Assembly: GCA_021613375.1 (NCBI GenBank)
Contig: CM038710.1
Coordinates: 30,865,136 to 30,929,135 of the forward strand
Reading direction: 5' to 3'
Length of the DNA stretch: 64,000 nucleotides
Origin: Megaleporinus macrocephalus
Taxonomy: Eukaryota; Chordata; Actinopteri; Characiformes; Anostomidae
Shown here: in pieces, positions 12,736 to 25,300 of the stretch
Numbering within the stretch: the stretch's first letter is position 1
Layout: every line of letters starts with the position of its first letter
The notes under the pieces: model-generated
What the model was told of the DNA's origin: nothing
What the model saw: only the letters and a program-made list of their open reading frames with translations
Database searches by the model: none
Translations under genes and position numbers: made by a program

Positions 12736-15700
12736 CTTCTCTCTTGTTAGTATTACTTAGCAAATGCGTTTAATCCAGTAAAAACTGAGTCGGCTGTGTT
12801 TTTGTGTCAGTACTATTCAGTGATTTGTGATATTTACTTCATTTGTTTGTTTAGTGTAATCTTGTAATCTTGATCTTTCTCATTGGCTCCTGGGATCATC
12901 TGTGTGCTTATTGTTTTCCTATTTTTCCACACCCTCTTTGTATTTTTGTTTCTGCCATAACTTTTTGTGGGTGCATCTTTCTTATACTCCACACATAACT
13001 GACTAGTTTTTGGTTATAAGAGCGAGTCACCACTTATTCTACTGCTAAAGAAGATTCTGCTGTTCTGCTGTACTTTAACAACTTACCTAAATGATGTTGA
13101 TCTTACTTAAGCCTAGTACCTGTGCTGTTTTTCTACTTTAATTTGTTGTACAGTATGCATAAAAACATATTCAGTTATGTAGAGTATACTTCACTCACTG
13201 TGATGTCATTTATTATATTTCATATTATATTTTAGCACCTTAAAAGCTACAAAACACAGTTGCATGGAACCACTTTACATAACTTTCTGGGTGTAAGATT
13301 TAAGGAGATCTCTTAGCAGAAATGGAATACAATACACAAAACAATGTTTTTATTAGTATATAATTATTTGGAACTACAAATCATTGTGTTTTTATTGTCT
13401 TAGAAAGAGCCCCTCATATCTGCATAGAAGAGGGTCATCTGCCAACAGAGGCAGTCATGTGGGGCCCTGATGTTGCTACAATAGCCCAGAATAGACAAAC
13501 CACACACTGGCTGTAGAGAGTGTCTTTTACATTTTGCTATTTTATGTGGAAATGGCATCTTGAATTTGCACCAGCTGGAAGACAGCCGTAACACATACTT
13601 ATCAGTAGCTTTGTGTATAAAACTTCAGGTAGGTTATTTTGCTGGCTTAAATCTCCTTATCAGAATACTACCAGCATTAAAACTACGAGGCTGCTAATTA
13701 GTTTTGTTTTGTAGTTACTGTTTTGTTGGCCTAGATGAGCTAGTCAGGGGATAAGTAGTGATTTAAGCCATTAATAATACATTGAAACTTTACACTACAC
13801 TAATGATATGAGCATGATAGCTAAGGATGCTGGCAAACAATTTTGAGAAGTTTGAGAACACAAATTTAGACAATCAGAGGCTCATGCTTATTGAATCAAG
13901 CATTGACAGAAATTTTGCTCTCCAGCACATGTTCTAGAGAAGGAAGGGGAAGGTAGGTTTTTAGTAGGGTTGCAATACACCACCTCCTTGCTAGAGCTTA
14001 CACACTGCACATTTAAATAAAGCCAACATTTCCATTTTACCATGTAGGCATTAATAAGCCAAATAAGCTTTTTGCCAGAGCATTTTTACAAAGTTGTTCC
14101 TTCCCCTTGGATATAATTGAAATAAAATTGTTGATTATTTGCTGTCAATTCCTAATTATGTTAGTGGCTATTCTGATCTGTTAGGACTTCAGTCCAAGGT
14201 GAGCTCTCTGTAGTATCTACATAGACACCACAGAAAAAAAAACTAATCCTGATTGGGTCATTTTTTTATTGTGCATTATAATCCTTCTGTTTCTATACAA
14301 AGCTGAACAAGAAACAAGTGAATTCCTGTAACAGTAATGTGTGTGTAGTGTGTGTGTACAAACTATTATTACATTTTTATATTAAATAAAAAATTAGCAG
14401 ATATATCTTTTTAGCATTACACAGAATTGATTAGGCCTGCACTGAAAGCCCTGAAGTGTTGCTCTCTGGTAGAAGAATGTAAAACCATACATGCATTTGA
14501 GAAACCAGTGGCCACACAGGGCACAGCACCTGTCCATTATCTTCAGTAACTAGTGTTTTCTGTTCTTTTGCTTAGCACCTCCTGCGCGTTATTGTTTCGT
14601 ATGTGTGGCATATGCTGGTATTCTGTGCGCGTTTTATAGTAAGCTAGTGTGTCTACTGCTCATAAAGCAATGTGAGAGCACGTATCATGTTGTGTCAGTT
14701 CTTGTTAAAGCTGACTTGCTAATGCGCTCTGTGCTCCACTATCCATTCCCTACCTGCTATGCAGCCTCTCCGGCCCGGTTAGCATTGGCTGCGCCGGGTT
14801 ACTCTTGCTGGGCTCCCCTGCAGCTCCTTAAGTGGTAATACCCTCTGAATCTAGCTCTGCTATCAGAACAGGGGGGCTGTTAATCTTAGCTGTAATCTAA
14901 ACACACACTCGCGCATGTGGGAATATCAAGCTTGCTCTTTTTTAGTCTCTCTTTTACGATCGACAAATGTGCAGTGTTGCATTTAAAATGTCCCGACTGA
15001 TGATATGGTGTTATGGTGTTATCCACCCAGAGTTGCCTGGAGGGGGTTGGCTGCTGCTCGCTTCTGCATGCAGGAAGGCACACAGAAGGGAGTCGTTAAG
15101 AGTGTTCGACTGGAATACATCAGACTCCATGTTTTCAGCCAGTCTATTTCACGTTCTCTCACTCTCTTTCTCTCTCTCTCTCTCTTTCTCTCTGCTCTGC
15201 TCTGCTCTGAGTTTATGATCTCTGCTCTAATGAGAGGCTGATTTAGGTGCCGAGAGAGCCGTTTGACGACATGCCCTGCCTCTTAGTGCTAATACCGAAC
15301 ATGTCCCAGTGCGCTTATGAAAAGGATTGCGGCCCGGACTTCCCCTGAGTGTGTGTGTGCACGTACGTAAGCGTGCGATGAGCTAACTACACACACCAGC
15401 GGCGCCCAGCTGCAGCATAAGAACAGTTACACATTTATAGTTATTCAAATTAAAACACAGGCCTTCATCTAGTTAGGGTGATGTATGTAAACTGCATGCA
15501 GCCCTGCTTTTGATGAAGTGCTGATACTGTGGCAATAACCTGCACGCACACTTTCCTAGGGATTAATAGATACACACAAACAAAACAAGGGCCGTAATCA
15601 CAGCCAGTGCAGGTAGGCCTTTCATGATCATAAAAATCTTATCTGATGCTCTTATAAATGTTTGCTGATAACAATCGTATTGTCTTTTTCTAGTAATTTA

Positions 15701-16034
15701 ATGCAGCTATTAAAGCAAAGGCCAAAATGGCCACAAATTGGTGGGTTAACTGCTCTTGCTTCCTAGATGTCTTTACTTAGCAGCTAATGCTAGATTGTAT
15801 GCATGTAAAATAGCAGGGTTGTGTTTCTCTTAAGAGAGTAAACACTGAAGTGAAAACTCTCATCTACACTCAACAAATAAAGCATTAGGCCAACAAAATT
15901 AATTGCGTTGGTCTTTTTGAGTTCTGCCAGTTGCTGATAGTATTATACTCATCCAGCACAGTGTTTTAAGTATAATAAAGTAGGTTTTCAGCCATAGTAA
16001 GAACTGTTTTTAGATAACATAAACCTAATAACTG

Positions 16035-16037
<3 letters not shown>
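12736..16037. other. Non-coding stretch, nothing recognised
   Basis: AT-rich sequence with a CT-rich patch at 15160-15210. No frame in this stretch resembles a known protein, and no splice-flanked exon was recognised. 14560-14840 and 15240-15420 are less AT-rich islands. Confidence 0.4.

Positions 16038-16038
<1 letters not shown>

Positions 16039-16069
<31 letters not shown>
16039..16069. repeat. (TA)n microsatellite
   Basis: About 15 uninterrupted TA units. Confidence 0.95.
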
Positions 16070-16073
<4 letters not shown>

Positions 16074-16491
16074 TATAAGTTATAAGTATATAAGTTGACT
16101 GCATATAAAAAAACAAGTGGACAATTTTTCTAATTACATTGACCAAATATGTTCTGGTAAGCTCCGGTTAGTCATGATAGTGTGATGAAACAACACTTAT
16201 AATTTGTAAGAACTGAATAAAGCAAAACCGGAAATAAAAAATCAGGTAAACTCAACGTTGCACTTGTGTGCATATATTGAAGTACTGTTTGAAGGCCGGA
16301 ATATAAAAGGGTAACCTGAATTAATTTTTACTTAACTAGCACTACTTAACTAGTTTGGTCACTTACCAGTGTGTAGATTTAGCTACGTTGTGTTTCTGTA
16401 AGTCTATTGGCTTTAAATAACTTGTATTACATAAAATGTAGGTCTGAGAACAGCACAGCTCTCTAATAAGTAAATATTATATTCTCTCTGG

Positions 16492-17275
16492 AATCATTCT
16501 CCTCATTGCAGTGACACTGACGTGGTGGTGGCGTCAGTGTGTGTTGTGCTGGTACGAGCGTATCAGATACAGCAGTGAGTTTTTAAATATCTCAGTGTCA
16601 CTGCAGGACTAAAAATAGTCCACCAACCAAAATATCTATTCAGCAGTGACCTGTGGTCAGCAACCTGTCAACAATGATGAGAATGGGCCAGAGATTGACC
16701 AACACAAACTGTGCTACCACAGATGAGTGATTGTCTCTGACTTTACATGTATAATGTGGACCAACAAGGTGGGTTTCTTCCAGCAGCATTGCTGTGTCTA
16801 AGTGGCGTCCCACGCTAAAACAGTTGTGGGCTGGAGGATAGAAAACCAACGTTGTGACCAGCAGGTTGTCGGTTCGACTGAAGTGCCCTTGAGCAAAGCA
16901 CCTAACCCCCAACTGCTCCCCAGACACAGTGGATAGGGCTACCCACCGCTCCAGACAAGCGTGTTCACTGTGTGTGTGTGTTCACTAGTGTGCATATGGG
17001 TGTTTCATTGCACGGATGGGTTAAATGCGAAGGTTAAATTCCTCTTTCTGCAAACAAAAATGGCAAATAGTTCTAAATTCTAAATTTACCATGTCATTGT
17101 CACTGCAGTGCTGATAATGACCCACCACTCAAACATTACCTGCTCTGTGGTGGTCCTGTGGGTCCCTGGCCATTGAAGAACAGGGTGAAAAGTACTCACA
17201 AAGTCTGTAACAGTCTGTAATTGTAGAACTACAGAGTGCCTCTATATGGTAAGTGGCGCTTCACTTAATGAATTA
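16492..17275. mobile_element. Palindromic MITE interrupted by a SINE
   Basis: The left arm (16492-16800) begins TCATTCTCCTCATTGCAGTG and continues with a GTGGTGGCGTCAG block. The right arm (17091-17250) opens with its partial reverse complement (GTCACTGCAGTGCTGATAATG) and continues with GGTGGTCCTGTGGG, then GTAATTGTAGAACTACAGAG and CTATATGGTAAGTGG. The arms belong to a non-autonomous DNA-transposon family that I recall as very abundant in characins and catfishes. The tail of the same family recurs at 59930-59980 (GTAATCGTAGAACTACAAAA). The middle is a later insertion, listed separately. Confidence 0.75.
16801..17090 (+). mobile_element. SINE-like retroposon inserted in a MITE
   Basis: Contains GGTTGTCGGTTCGACTG, close to a pol III B-box (GGTTCGANTC). 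It then has CCCTTGAGCAAAGCACCTAA, CCCCCAACTGCTCCCC, GGATAGGGCTACCCACCGCT and GATGGGTTAAATGCGAAGG. The same core is present in reverse at 58105-58328. The insertion splits the surrounding MITE at about 16800 and 17091, so it is younger than that element. The A-box is not clear, so the tRNA origin is inferred. Confidence 0.65.
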
Positions 17276-18147
17276 AAATTTAGTAGGGGCTTCATGCAGT
17301 GTTGAGTGTCCACATGTGCCCCGCCTATATTTCTGCTGGAAATCTCTACTAAACAAGTCTGTGAGAACTGAAAAACAAAAAAATAAATGCTTTTGTTTGC
17401 TCCACTTCACGTGGAGGCAGTGAAAAGCAACAGGAGAGTGGTGGACATCTCATCCCTTTTATTGTGAATTGTCTTGATAGCTGGAGGAAGAGAGAAGCTA
17501 AACAGTAGTTGTAGGATTGCTGCGGGCATTTTGATGTATGAAAGGGCCGCTTTCGCTTTGTTTGAAGTCGGCTTTTTCATGGGATCTCCTCACATTTCCT
17601 CTAGCATTTCCAAATATCACCAAACCGCTTATTTAGCGTGTGTAGTAAACACACTTCTTTCTATCGCTTTCTCTCCCCCACCCCACCCACTGGGAAGTGT
17701 AGTCCCCTGCTGTTGCTCCCCAGCTGCCTGTGTAGTTTCCTTCTCCCCTCTCAGATCTCACTGATACACACACACACACACACACACACACACTTAGACA
17801 CACGTTTGATGCTCTTCAGCTTTTAGCCGTGCTGGCAATTCAAACAGCAGTGACAACAGCAGCAATTCAGATGCTCGGAACGTCACCAGCAATTCAGAAC
17901 AAAAACACCAGATAGCAGAACAGTCCCCCACCACCACTAACACCACCCCCATTTCAAAATGCCACCGATGCAACCGACTAGTGGACAAAGTCGACGGTTG
18001 CTTAGTAACCGCAGCGTCTGTTGAATTCTTTCTGGTTTGCGTCCATCATTGCTTAAAGCTTGAAGCACATGTCCACTTCCTGCCCCCCTCACATCTGCAG
18101 GCTTATCTAATTTATACATTTTTACTTTTGTCAAGAACTGTGCGCAT
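17276..18147. other. Non-coding stretch
   Basis: Contains (CA)n at 17765-17793 and otherwise unique sequence. No gene recognised. Confidence 0.45.
17765..17793. repeat. (CA)n microsatellite
   Basis: About 14 uninterrupted CA units. Confidence 0.95.
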
Positions 18148-18677
18148 TAAAGGAGCAATATGTAAAATGGCATAATCAGTATGTAGGAATTTTAGTTTAA
18201 AACATTCCAAAATGAACTAAAATGATCAACAAGGAATGAAAAAATAACGTCAGTGATCATAATGTTGATAATGTCAATCTTATCAAAGACAGATTTATCT
18301 ACGAGGTTAGCATTCCAGCCAGCTAGCCCTGCCTCGTTCTATCTAGTACTACCATTTTGTATCACTTTGTAAGAGGCGATCACGAGTAACTGTAGAGTCT
18401 GCCTTTAATCCCCACATAAGTGGATGAAGAAGAAGCACGCCTACTCCTGGGAAAGAAAACATGTCAGAAAGCAAAGAAGACAAGTAACAGAAATAGCAGC
18501 AAAACAAACACTGACGTTGCTTTTCACTGCTGGAGACAGCTTTTGAAGAGTAAAGGGATGAAGCTTGATGCTGAACTTGCAACATTTCTACAGACTGCTA
18601 AGTAAAAGGGGGAAAGAAGATTTTGTGGAGTATGAATTTAACTGATTGCATCTTTTTACATATTGCTCCTTTAACAA
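18148..18677 (+). mobile_element. TTAA-flanked DNA element with short ORF (copy 1)
   Basis: Starts TTAAAGGAGCAATATGTAAA and ends with the near-perfect inverse, TTTACATATTGCTCCTTTAA. Each end is bounded by TTAA, the target duplication used by piggyBac-type elements. The interior is about 520 bp. It carries a frame from 18420 (ATG) to 18605, 61 codons, with a basic N-terminal half and the motif FHCWRQLLKSKGMKL, then DAELATFL. A second, reverse copy at 51549-52062 shares both DNA ends and this coding segment. The element is far too small to encode a transposase, so it is non-autonomous; the origin of its ORF is unknown to me. Confidence 0.7.
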
Positions 18678-20187
18678 AGCCTAAAGTATATGTGCCAGCT
18701 GTAGGTCTGATGGCAAAGCAAGATGGGGCTGGTTCAAGCCCATATTATGGCCATTTTTTCTTGAGTATTAGAGCTTGATTTACTATATAAACATTGTTAG
18801 AGTTGTTTAATGCACTGTTCACCTCCCAGTCCACATGGGCTATATTTGGAATCTGTTCTTCAGAAATGACCCAGTTTTGATGTATTGTTTCTATGATGTC
18901 ACGAAAAAACAACACGTTTACAAATATCTGCTGGTTCACCCTATAGCCATATTGATAAGTCAAGGTATGAAGGTGAATTAATTAAAATTGTAATTTCAAC
19001 AATTTAATCCCAGCCTACATCAAATCTGTAGGATATTCTTGTAGAGTAGCAGCGCTTAGGACGCACGTGTTAATTAACATTGTCAGCGCAAACTTAAATA
19101 TCATCCGCACCAAGGAAAATACCAGGATGCTGAATTTGATCAGTACCATATACAGTGCTACAGGTTGAACATGGTTAGTGCTGAACCGAGGCTGGAGATG
19201 CTACACCACTCCACGCTCCTTCTGCGGTGGGATATAATAGCTGCTTATGAAATCGCTCCTCACACGTGGTGCCAACGAGCGCAGAGAGGGAACATGTCAC
19301 TTGACAGTTTTGTGCACATATTCGAAACCGTTTAACCTTCAGCACATTAAGAGGATGACAGGCAGCGCTGTGAATGTAGACGAGAGTGAGAGAGAGGGGG
19401 AGAGAGAGAGAAATCAAGAGAGAGAGAGAGAGAGAGGGAGGGAGACGCGGTAGCGCCACTGATGACCTCTACGCTTGATTGATTTGAGAATATAGACAAG
19501 ATGTCCCCCCTTCTGTATGAAAGCTAGCAATTTTCTCCCTCATCTGGGCGACTTCAGGGGGAAGCCGACAGCAGCCGAATCAAAGGGCCTGTCCTGGATC
19601 TGCTAACCGGGTTGAAAAACACAGCAATGGAGAGTGACATCTTGGTAACGGCCCTGCCTTTTAGCTGACAGCTTGCTCTCCCCAACACACACGCACACAC
19701 ACTTACGGACCCCGAGTCTGATGCTTACTTGGATTGATACAAGAGCTAGCACAGAGCGATATCCCTGTTTGCTCAGGCGAGCTCGAAAACAACAGCGAAA
19801 GTTTTGCACTTTGGTCCATTTTCGGAGACTTTCTTCAAGGAGTTACGAAACACGCTCCCCTGGTCACTTTACTGACCCTAGCCTCCGGGCCCTGACCTGT
19901 CCCCGCAGCGCCACCAGACACAGCCGTAGCATGCTGAGCGTGTTTTCCACAGAGATTGCGGGTGAATGTGTGCGAACGGGCATGTAGTTGGATGGGTGGG
20001 AAATAGGCCTTTGCTGAATTGTTAAGCCACATGTGTGCACATTATTGTCCAGGGGGCGTTGTTTTTCCCCCTCTGACACACACCGAGATAAATCTGTTTG
20101 GGAACGAGGGCACTGTACCACATCCGGGAACACACAGAGCCACGGGCCACCATCATTTAGATAAAACAAATTGCCAACAGCCACAGC

Positions 20188-20189
<2 letters not shown>
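18678..20189. other. Non-coding stretch including a candidate regulatory island
   Basis: 19385-19445 is GA-rich. 19540-20050 has balanced composition, no repeats other than a short CA tract near 19685, and no domain-like frame. It is a candidate conserved non-coding region, judged only by composition. Confidence 0.35.
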
Positions 20190-20234
<45 letters not shown>

Positions 20235-20292
20235 GCTACAGCGAAGATAGAAAACTGTCCGAGTGGGGTGCTTCAAGCCCCAGCCAGCATCG

Positions 20293-20354
<62 letters not shown>
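20190..20354. repeat. Opposed (AG)n and (CT)n microsatellites
   Basis: About 21 AG units at 20190-20231 are followed, 63 bp later, by about 30 CT units at 20295-20354. The two tracts are reverse complements, so single strands could fold into a hairpin with a stem of up to about 42 bp. Long Arg-Glu, Ser-Leu and similar frames in this region come from these repeats. Confidence 0.95.
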
Positions 20355-20356
<2 letters not shown>

Positions 20357-21540
20357 AGGAACATACAAAGCTATTTTCTCTAGCCAATAGCAGTGCAGCA
20401 AAGCGAAGAAGGCAGGCAGTAAATTCCCGCTGGGTAATTAAAATCAATAGCCAGGACTCGCTCAGTAGCCAACAAGGTCAAACGCTGAAGAGAAGCTAGG
20501 ATAGTGCCCAAACAAAGAAATAAATAAAAAAAGGAGTGTTCCATGGTGTTTCATTAACCCTGCATAGAGAGAGAGGTGTTAGCCTGTTTCAGTGCACGTG
20601 TGTGAGAGAAAGAAAGAGACAGAGAATGAATGAGAATGATGCTGATTGTATGGCAGGTGGTTCGGGGTGTACAGGGAACAGACATTTGATCATGAACTCA
20701 ACCCCAGTCAAACTTCGGCCAGATTCCAAAACAAACACAACGCCTGCCTTCTGTATCGTAGTGCGTGTTTGTGTGTGTGTGTAAAAGTGTGAAATACATG
20801 TCCTTTAGAAGGAACCAACTTCAAATAAAATAAAAAACAATTTTTTTATTATTTATTTATTTATCTATTTTTGCTCTGTTTTACATTTTAAGGGAAACAG
20901 TAAACAAAAGATAAAATCTGCCAGTACCTTTGCAGAGGCCACATTTCTTTATTTATTTTTCCACAATATGTTAAATTTAACAAACAAACAGTAATTGGGT
21001 ATTAAAATATGCAGCTGGGTTTTCTCTAGGACAACTGTGTTTTGTATATGACTGTGTGCTTATTCCTTTTATTTAAATAACCATGTCCCTAACACTAAAG
21101 CAGATGTGAAAATAAACACTGTGTATCATGTGATGCTTCATCTGTAGTATTTACACAGTTCAGTGAATTCATGAATTCACTGAATTTGGCCAAACTTTAA
21201 TTATTCGATTAAGAAAGAACAGAAATGCAAATGCTACACATACTTTGCCATCCATGGCTGTGGCATCTGTAGCTGCTTGCCATAACCTGATACCTGATGT
21301 CGAGGCCACATTGCTTCATGTCAGACTTCACAAGAGCTGAGACAGGACTGTTTTTCCCTGTGTCTCCCTGCTGCAGTCTCCTTTACCCTAAGCATGTTCA
21401 ACAAGAGCAGTTCAACAGTCGTGTATCTAGATCTCACATATGCCAGGTATAATTAATGTGGTATTAATGTAGGATATATCATCATGCTACATGTTGAATT
21501 GTGTTTACAAATATTTGACAGATGCTTGTGTCACTGATGT
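20355..21540. other. Non-coding stretch with a 26-bp perfect palindrome
   Basis: Contains an AT-rich (TTTA)n-like patch at 20840-20870 and a perfect 26-bp palindrome at 21159-21184 centred on ATTCATGAAT. No gene recognised. Confidence 0.45.
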
Positions 21541-21960
21541 AGTAAATTAGTTACTATGGTAACGCCAGCCCATATCCTACATTTCTGTTTGTTACCAAAA
21601 CAATCATAATTAATTTTTACTTACCATTCTCCAGCCTTGTCTTTAAATATGTAATAGTCACTGTGGCTTTAAATCATATGTATAAATATAAGTAAAATAT
21701 ATGTAAATTACTTCTGTTCTGATTGGCTGCTCATTTAAAAAGCAGTCCAGACTAAAAGCCTTTTTGCATAAATTGGTGGGGCTTAAACATCTGAATCAGT
21801 GTGTATATACATTGAAATGTATTGGTTGTAGCAGTAAATTTAAATTTGGTTGTTTTGCTGATCAGTTTCCACAAACAGACGGTAAGATGGACAGTACATC
21901 TCAAGGCGTTTGCAATGTTTACATACTACATTAAATTGTAATGTATTTATTTTCTGAACA
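21541..21960. mobile_element. Possible decayed DNA-transposon repeat
   Basis: The 14-base phrase CCCATATCCTACAT (about 21571) recurs in reverse complement at 23814-23827, next to GGGCCCTTTAAA. The block CTGATTGGCTGC ... AAAAAGCAGTCCAGACTAAA ... GGGGCTTAAAC is of a type abundant in fish repeats. Boundaries are uncertain. Confidence 0.3.
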
Positions 21961-22141
21961 TTTGGTTTTTAGATATAGGGATGCTTTAAATGATTTATAG
22001 TGAGATAAGTGGCTGCAGATACAGGTTAACTGTGTGTGTGCATGCATGTTGGGGAGTATATGGATGAAAAATAAGAAAGATGTGTGTTGGTCAGTGAGCT
22101 GTAGGTCTTATGAGGGTATGAGCTGTCATGTACTAAAGGAA

Positions 22142-22142
<1 letters not shown>

Positions 22143-22177
<35 letters not shown>
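22143..22177. repeat. (TG)n microsatellite
   Basis: About 17 uninterrupted TG units. Confidence 0.95.
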
Positions 22178-22178
<1 letters not shown>

Positions 22179-22290
22179 GTGAATAAGAGCAGAGATCACA
22201 CTAAAAAAGCACTTTGGCACTATTAGTATTCTGCTGAGACAAACACACATGAGATAGCAGTGCTTTACTCCTCCATCGCAGAATTTATCA

Positions 22291-22291
<1 letters not shown>

Positions 22292-22326
<35 letters not shown>
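22292..22326. repeat. (CT)n microsatellite
   Basis: About 17 uninterrupted CT units. Confidence 0.95.
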
Positions 22327-22329
<3 letters not shown>

Positions 22330-25300
22330 CTTCCATTTGCTCCACAAAGTCAGGCTAATTTGGTTTAATTTCAATTCAGCTGTTCACTTTGTTGAGGCAG
22401 CAGAAGCGTCAGGGAATTTGCTGGCGTGCTTGCTTGTATTTTATCCTCTGTGAGCGTGCATGCTTGTGTATGTAACTGTCTTCTGGATGAGTTTTTGCCT
22501 AAATGCGTTCTAGGACTGCACAATAAATGCTGGACGAAATGCTAGTATTCTAATTATTTTGCTACACATTGTTCCTGTGATACCCAGTGCAGTATATTGA
22601 CTCACTGGTGAAATACTAAAGTGGCATAGTTAAATGTTGGCCTGCATTAATTTGATCAAAATATGTACTGGATAGCTTGAACACATTTATTCATCACTCT
22701 TTTTACTTAAAATACTTACAGCACACAGTAAAATGTTGTGTTCGATTAGATAGATCTTTTAAATATTGCAGAATTTAGTTTTTTTAGTGATATGACATTA
22801 TGTATCATGCTTAGCATGACCAGAATGTTAATAGGATCTAAAAGGTCTATTGTAGTTTCTTGAATGTCTTACAAACGAGGCCTGAGCCATATCGAAAAAA
22901 TGATTGACACTATACTTTCTAGGTTAAACAATTATAATTGATCATATCCCCCACCGCCAAACAAATAGATGTGCTCTACTGCAGCTTTAACATCCTTTCT
23001 ATTCTCTTTGTAGTGTATATGCTTTTTTGAAACCACTGAGTACCCAACGTCTCAACATCTACTTCACCTGGTATTATAACAGCTATTACTGCAAACAGAT
23101 GCCTTCAGGTGCTTCTTCTGGTGTAGATTTGTAGAGACTTGAAAAATAATACTACCCCCTACTGTAGAAGCTTCAGCCTACAAGCACTTTCCAAGGCTAC
23201 AGGCAGGTGCTTTACAAATTTAAAATATGTTTTTCATCATTACGGTAGAGTTTTAACACTTAAGCTGTACAGAAAGTTCACAATTTCACAATTTGCCAGC
23301 ATCTTTTATATATATATATTCCCATATTGTACTGCACAATATCCAGTTAAGCAAATGTAATTATGCCTTCTTTCTAATTAAACAAGCAGCAGATCTGTGT
23401 GTTTTAAGCTCTGACGATATCCATGCTATGCTCAGAGAAGCATTTTGTGACGTCACTGCAATTAAACATATACTCATAGTTTCTACTTTTAATACATTTT
23501 TGTTAAAAGTAAGTAAACTGGTAGGCCTTAAAGAGCCCGTCTTGTGGAAAACAATATTTTTCTCACATTTTTAGCTCCATACTGACACAGATGTGCTTGT
23601 GCGATGTCATGAGAACTGTTTAAGATTATTCACTTGCATAAGGCACAACATAGAACAGCCAGTCAGGACAGTGCTGATTTACCTCATTAGTACATCACAA
23701 AAACTGCTTGTTTTATTATTAGGGATAAAGAGAGGTTGGTCAATGTTCACGTAAAATTAATTATGACCATTTTCACAAAGTAGATCTCAGGGGAAAATAA
23801 AATTCGAGGACAATGTAGGATATGGGCCCTTTAAATTCAGGGCAAACTGCTAATAGTAAGTTAACAGGACAATCATTTATGTTACATTTTGTCTGTTTAT
23901 TTTTAAAGTCCAGTAAAAATTTTACATTTTATTAGCTTTTTTGGGGGTAAAACATTGCCTTTTTTTTACCGTGTCTGTGTTATCGGTTTAATGCCTATAA
24001 ATCACGGTGTGGAGTTGAAAATTGTGGGCTTGGTGGAGCTCAGTTTGATTTGAGAGAGTCGTTTCTTCTCCTTATCAGACCGCTGTCCACTGGCCACTGT
24101 GCTATCAGCCATAGATGCAATCTCTATCTGATCTCTCTCTCTCTGTCTCTCGCTTTCTTCTCATTCCCATTTTTATCCCACCCTCTGATCATCCCTGTCT
24201 TTTTCATCCTCTTCTTATCTCCTTACTCTCCTTCCTTCCCTCCCTCTCTCTCACCCATCCTCCCTTCCTTCCTTTTCTGTCGCCTGTGTTCTTTGTTTGT
24301 CCTTCATCACCTTTGCTTTTCTCCTTCTCTCTTTCTCCCTCCCTCCGGATTCCCACCCGCTCTCTCTCTATCTGGCAATTGTCAGTATTCATCGTGTCCC
24401 TTAATGTCCGAGCCAGCTTCCATTTTCTCTCTGCTGTTGCTCATCATGTTGTGTCTGCGGCTATAGTGCGAACTGGATCCTGCTCCGGTCATTCACGCCT
24501 CCGTAATTACAATACGGGTCCACATTTCATCAGTAGAAATCTCTAACAGACATGCATAGGGCTGCGCTGTTCACTTTTAGTGCATTGCTTGTTGCATTTA
24601 CTGCATTAGTTTTAAATTAAAGACTGGAGTAAGTTTGAAAAGCAGGTAGAGATAGCTATAAACACTTTTGGACTAGTGTAGATTATTTCGAACATACATT
24701 TTTAGAAGATGAGAGTCATTACTGTTGTTTTGATATATTATTCTATAGTAATTACATTATTACATATATAGTTACATAGTAAGCTACATAATTATTTTAA
24801 CTTTGGTTTACATTCTGTATCAGTCATCAATTCCAATGTTGCATTTGTTTAAATGTCAATCACAAAATCATGACAAACATCTGAATAGTTACCTTTCCAC
24901 AATACAATCCTCCGTATCCAATTCAAATATCGTCTTTTGCACTTACAAGCACAAATGTGACATCGATTGGAAGTGTAGAGCCGTTTTTCAATGTGCTACT
25001 AGAAGTGTTAGCATACTTCTTCATTAAGTATTCATTGCAAATGACTAATGACCTTGTTCTTTAAAAGAAAAGTCTGTTTAACTGAATCATTAGGATGTAA
25101 ACAGTGTCTTTAGAGTGGTTTAATGTGAAATGCGTCTTTCATTAACTTGCCCACTCTAAAAATGTGGTGAAAGTAACCAGACATCTGATTTTTGAAAGCT
25201 AGCGTTAGCTCCCAAAAGGTTTTTACACCAAGTAATTACTCAGGCCAGATGTCTGAGACATTGTTTGTTTTTTTGTCTTGTAAAAATCTTTTTTTTATGT

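Noticed and set aside
22862..22890. Shared phrase AGGCCTGAGCCAT with 3363-3376
   Set aside because: Match of 13-14 bases without extension on either side; probably coincidence.
24050..24546. 138- and 143-codon Ser/Leu/Pro-rich ORFs
   Set aside because: Entirely due to a long CT-rich tract; signal-peptide-like look is an artefact of Leu and Phe codons.
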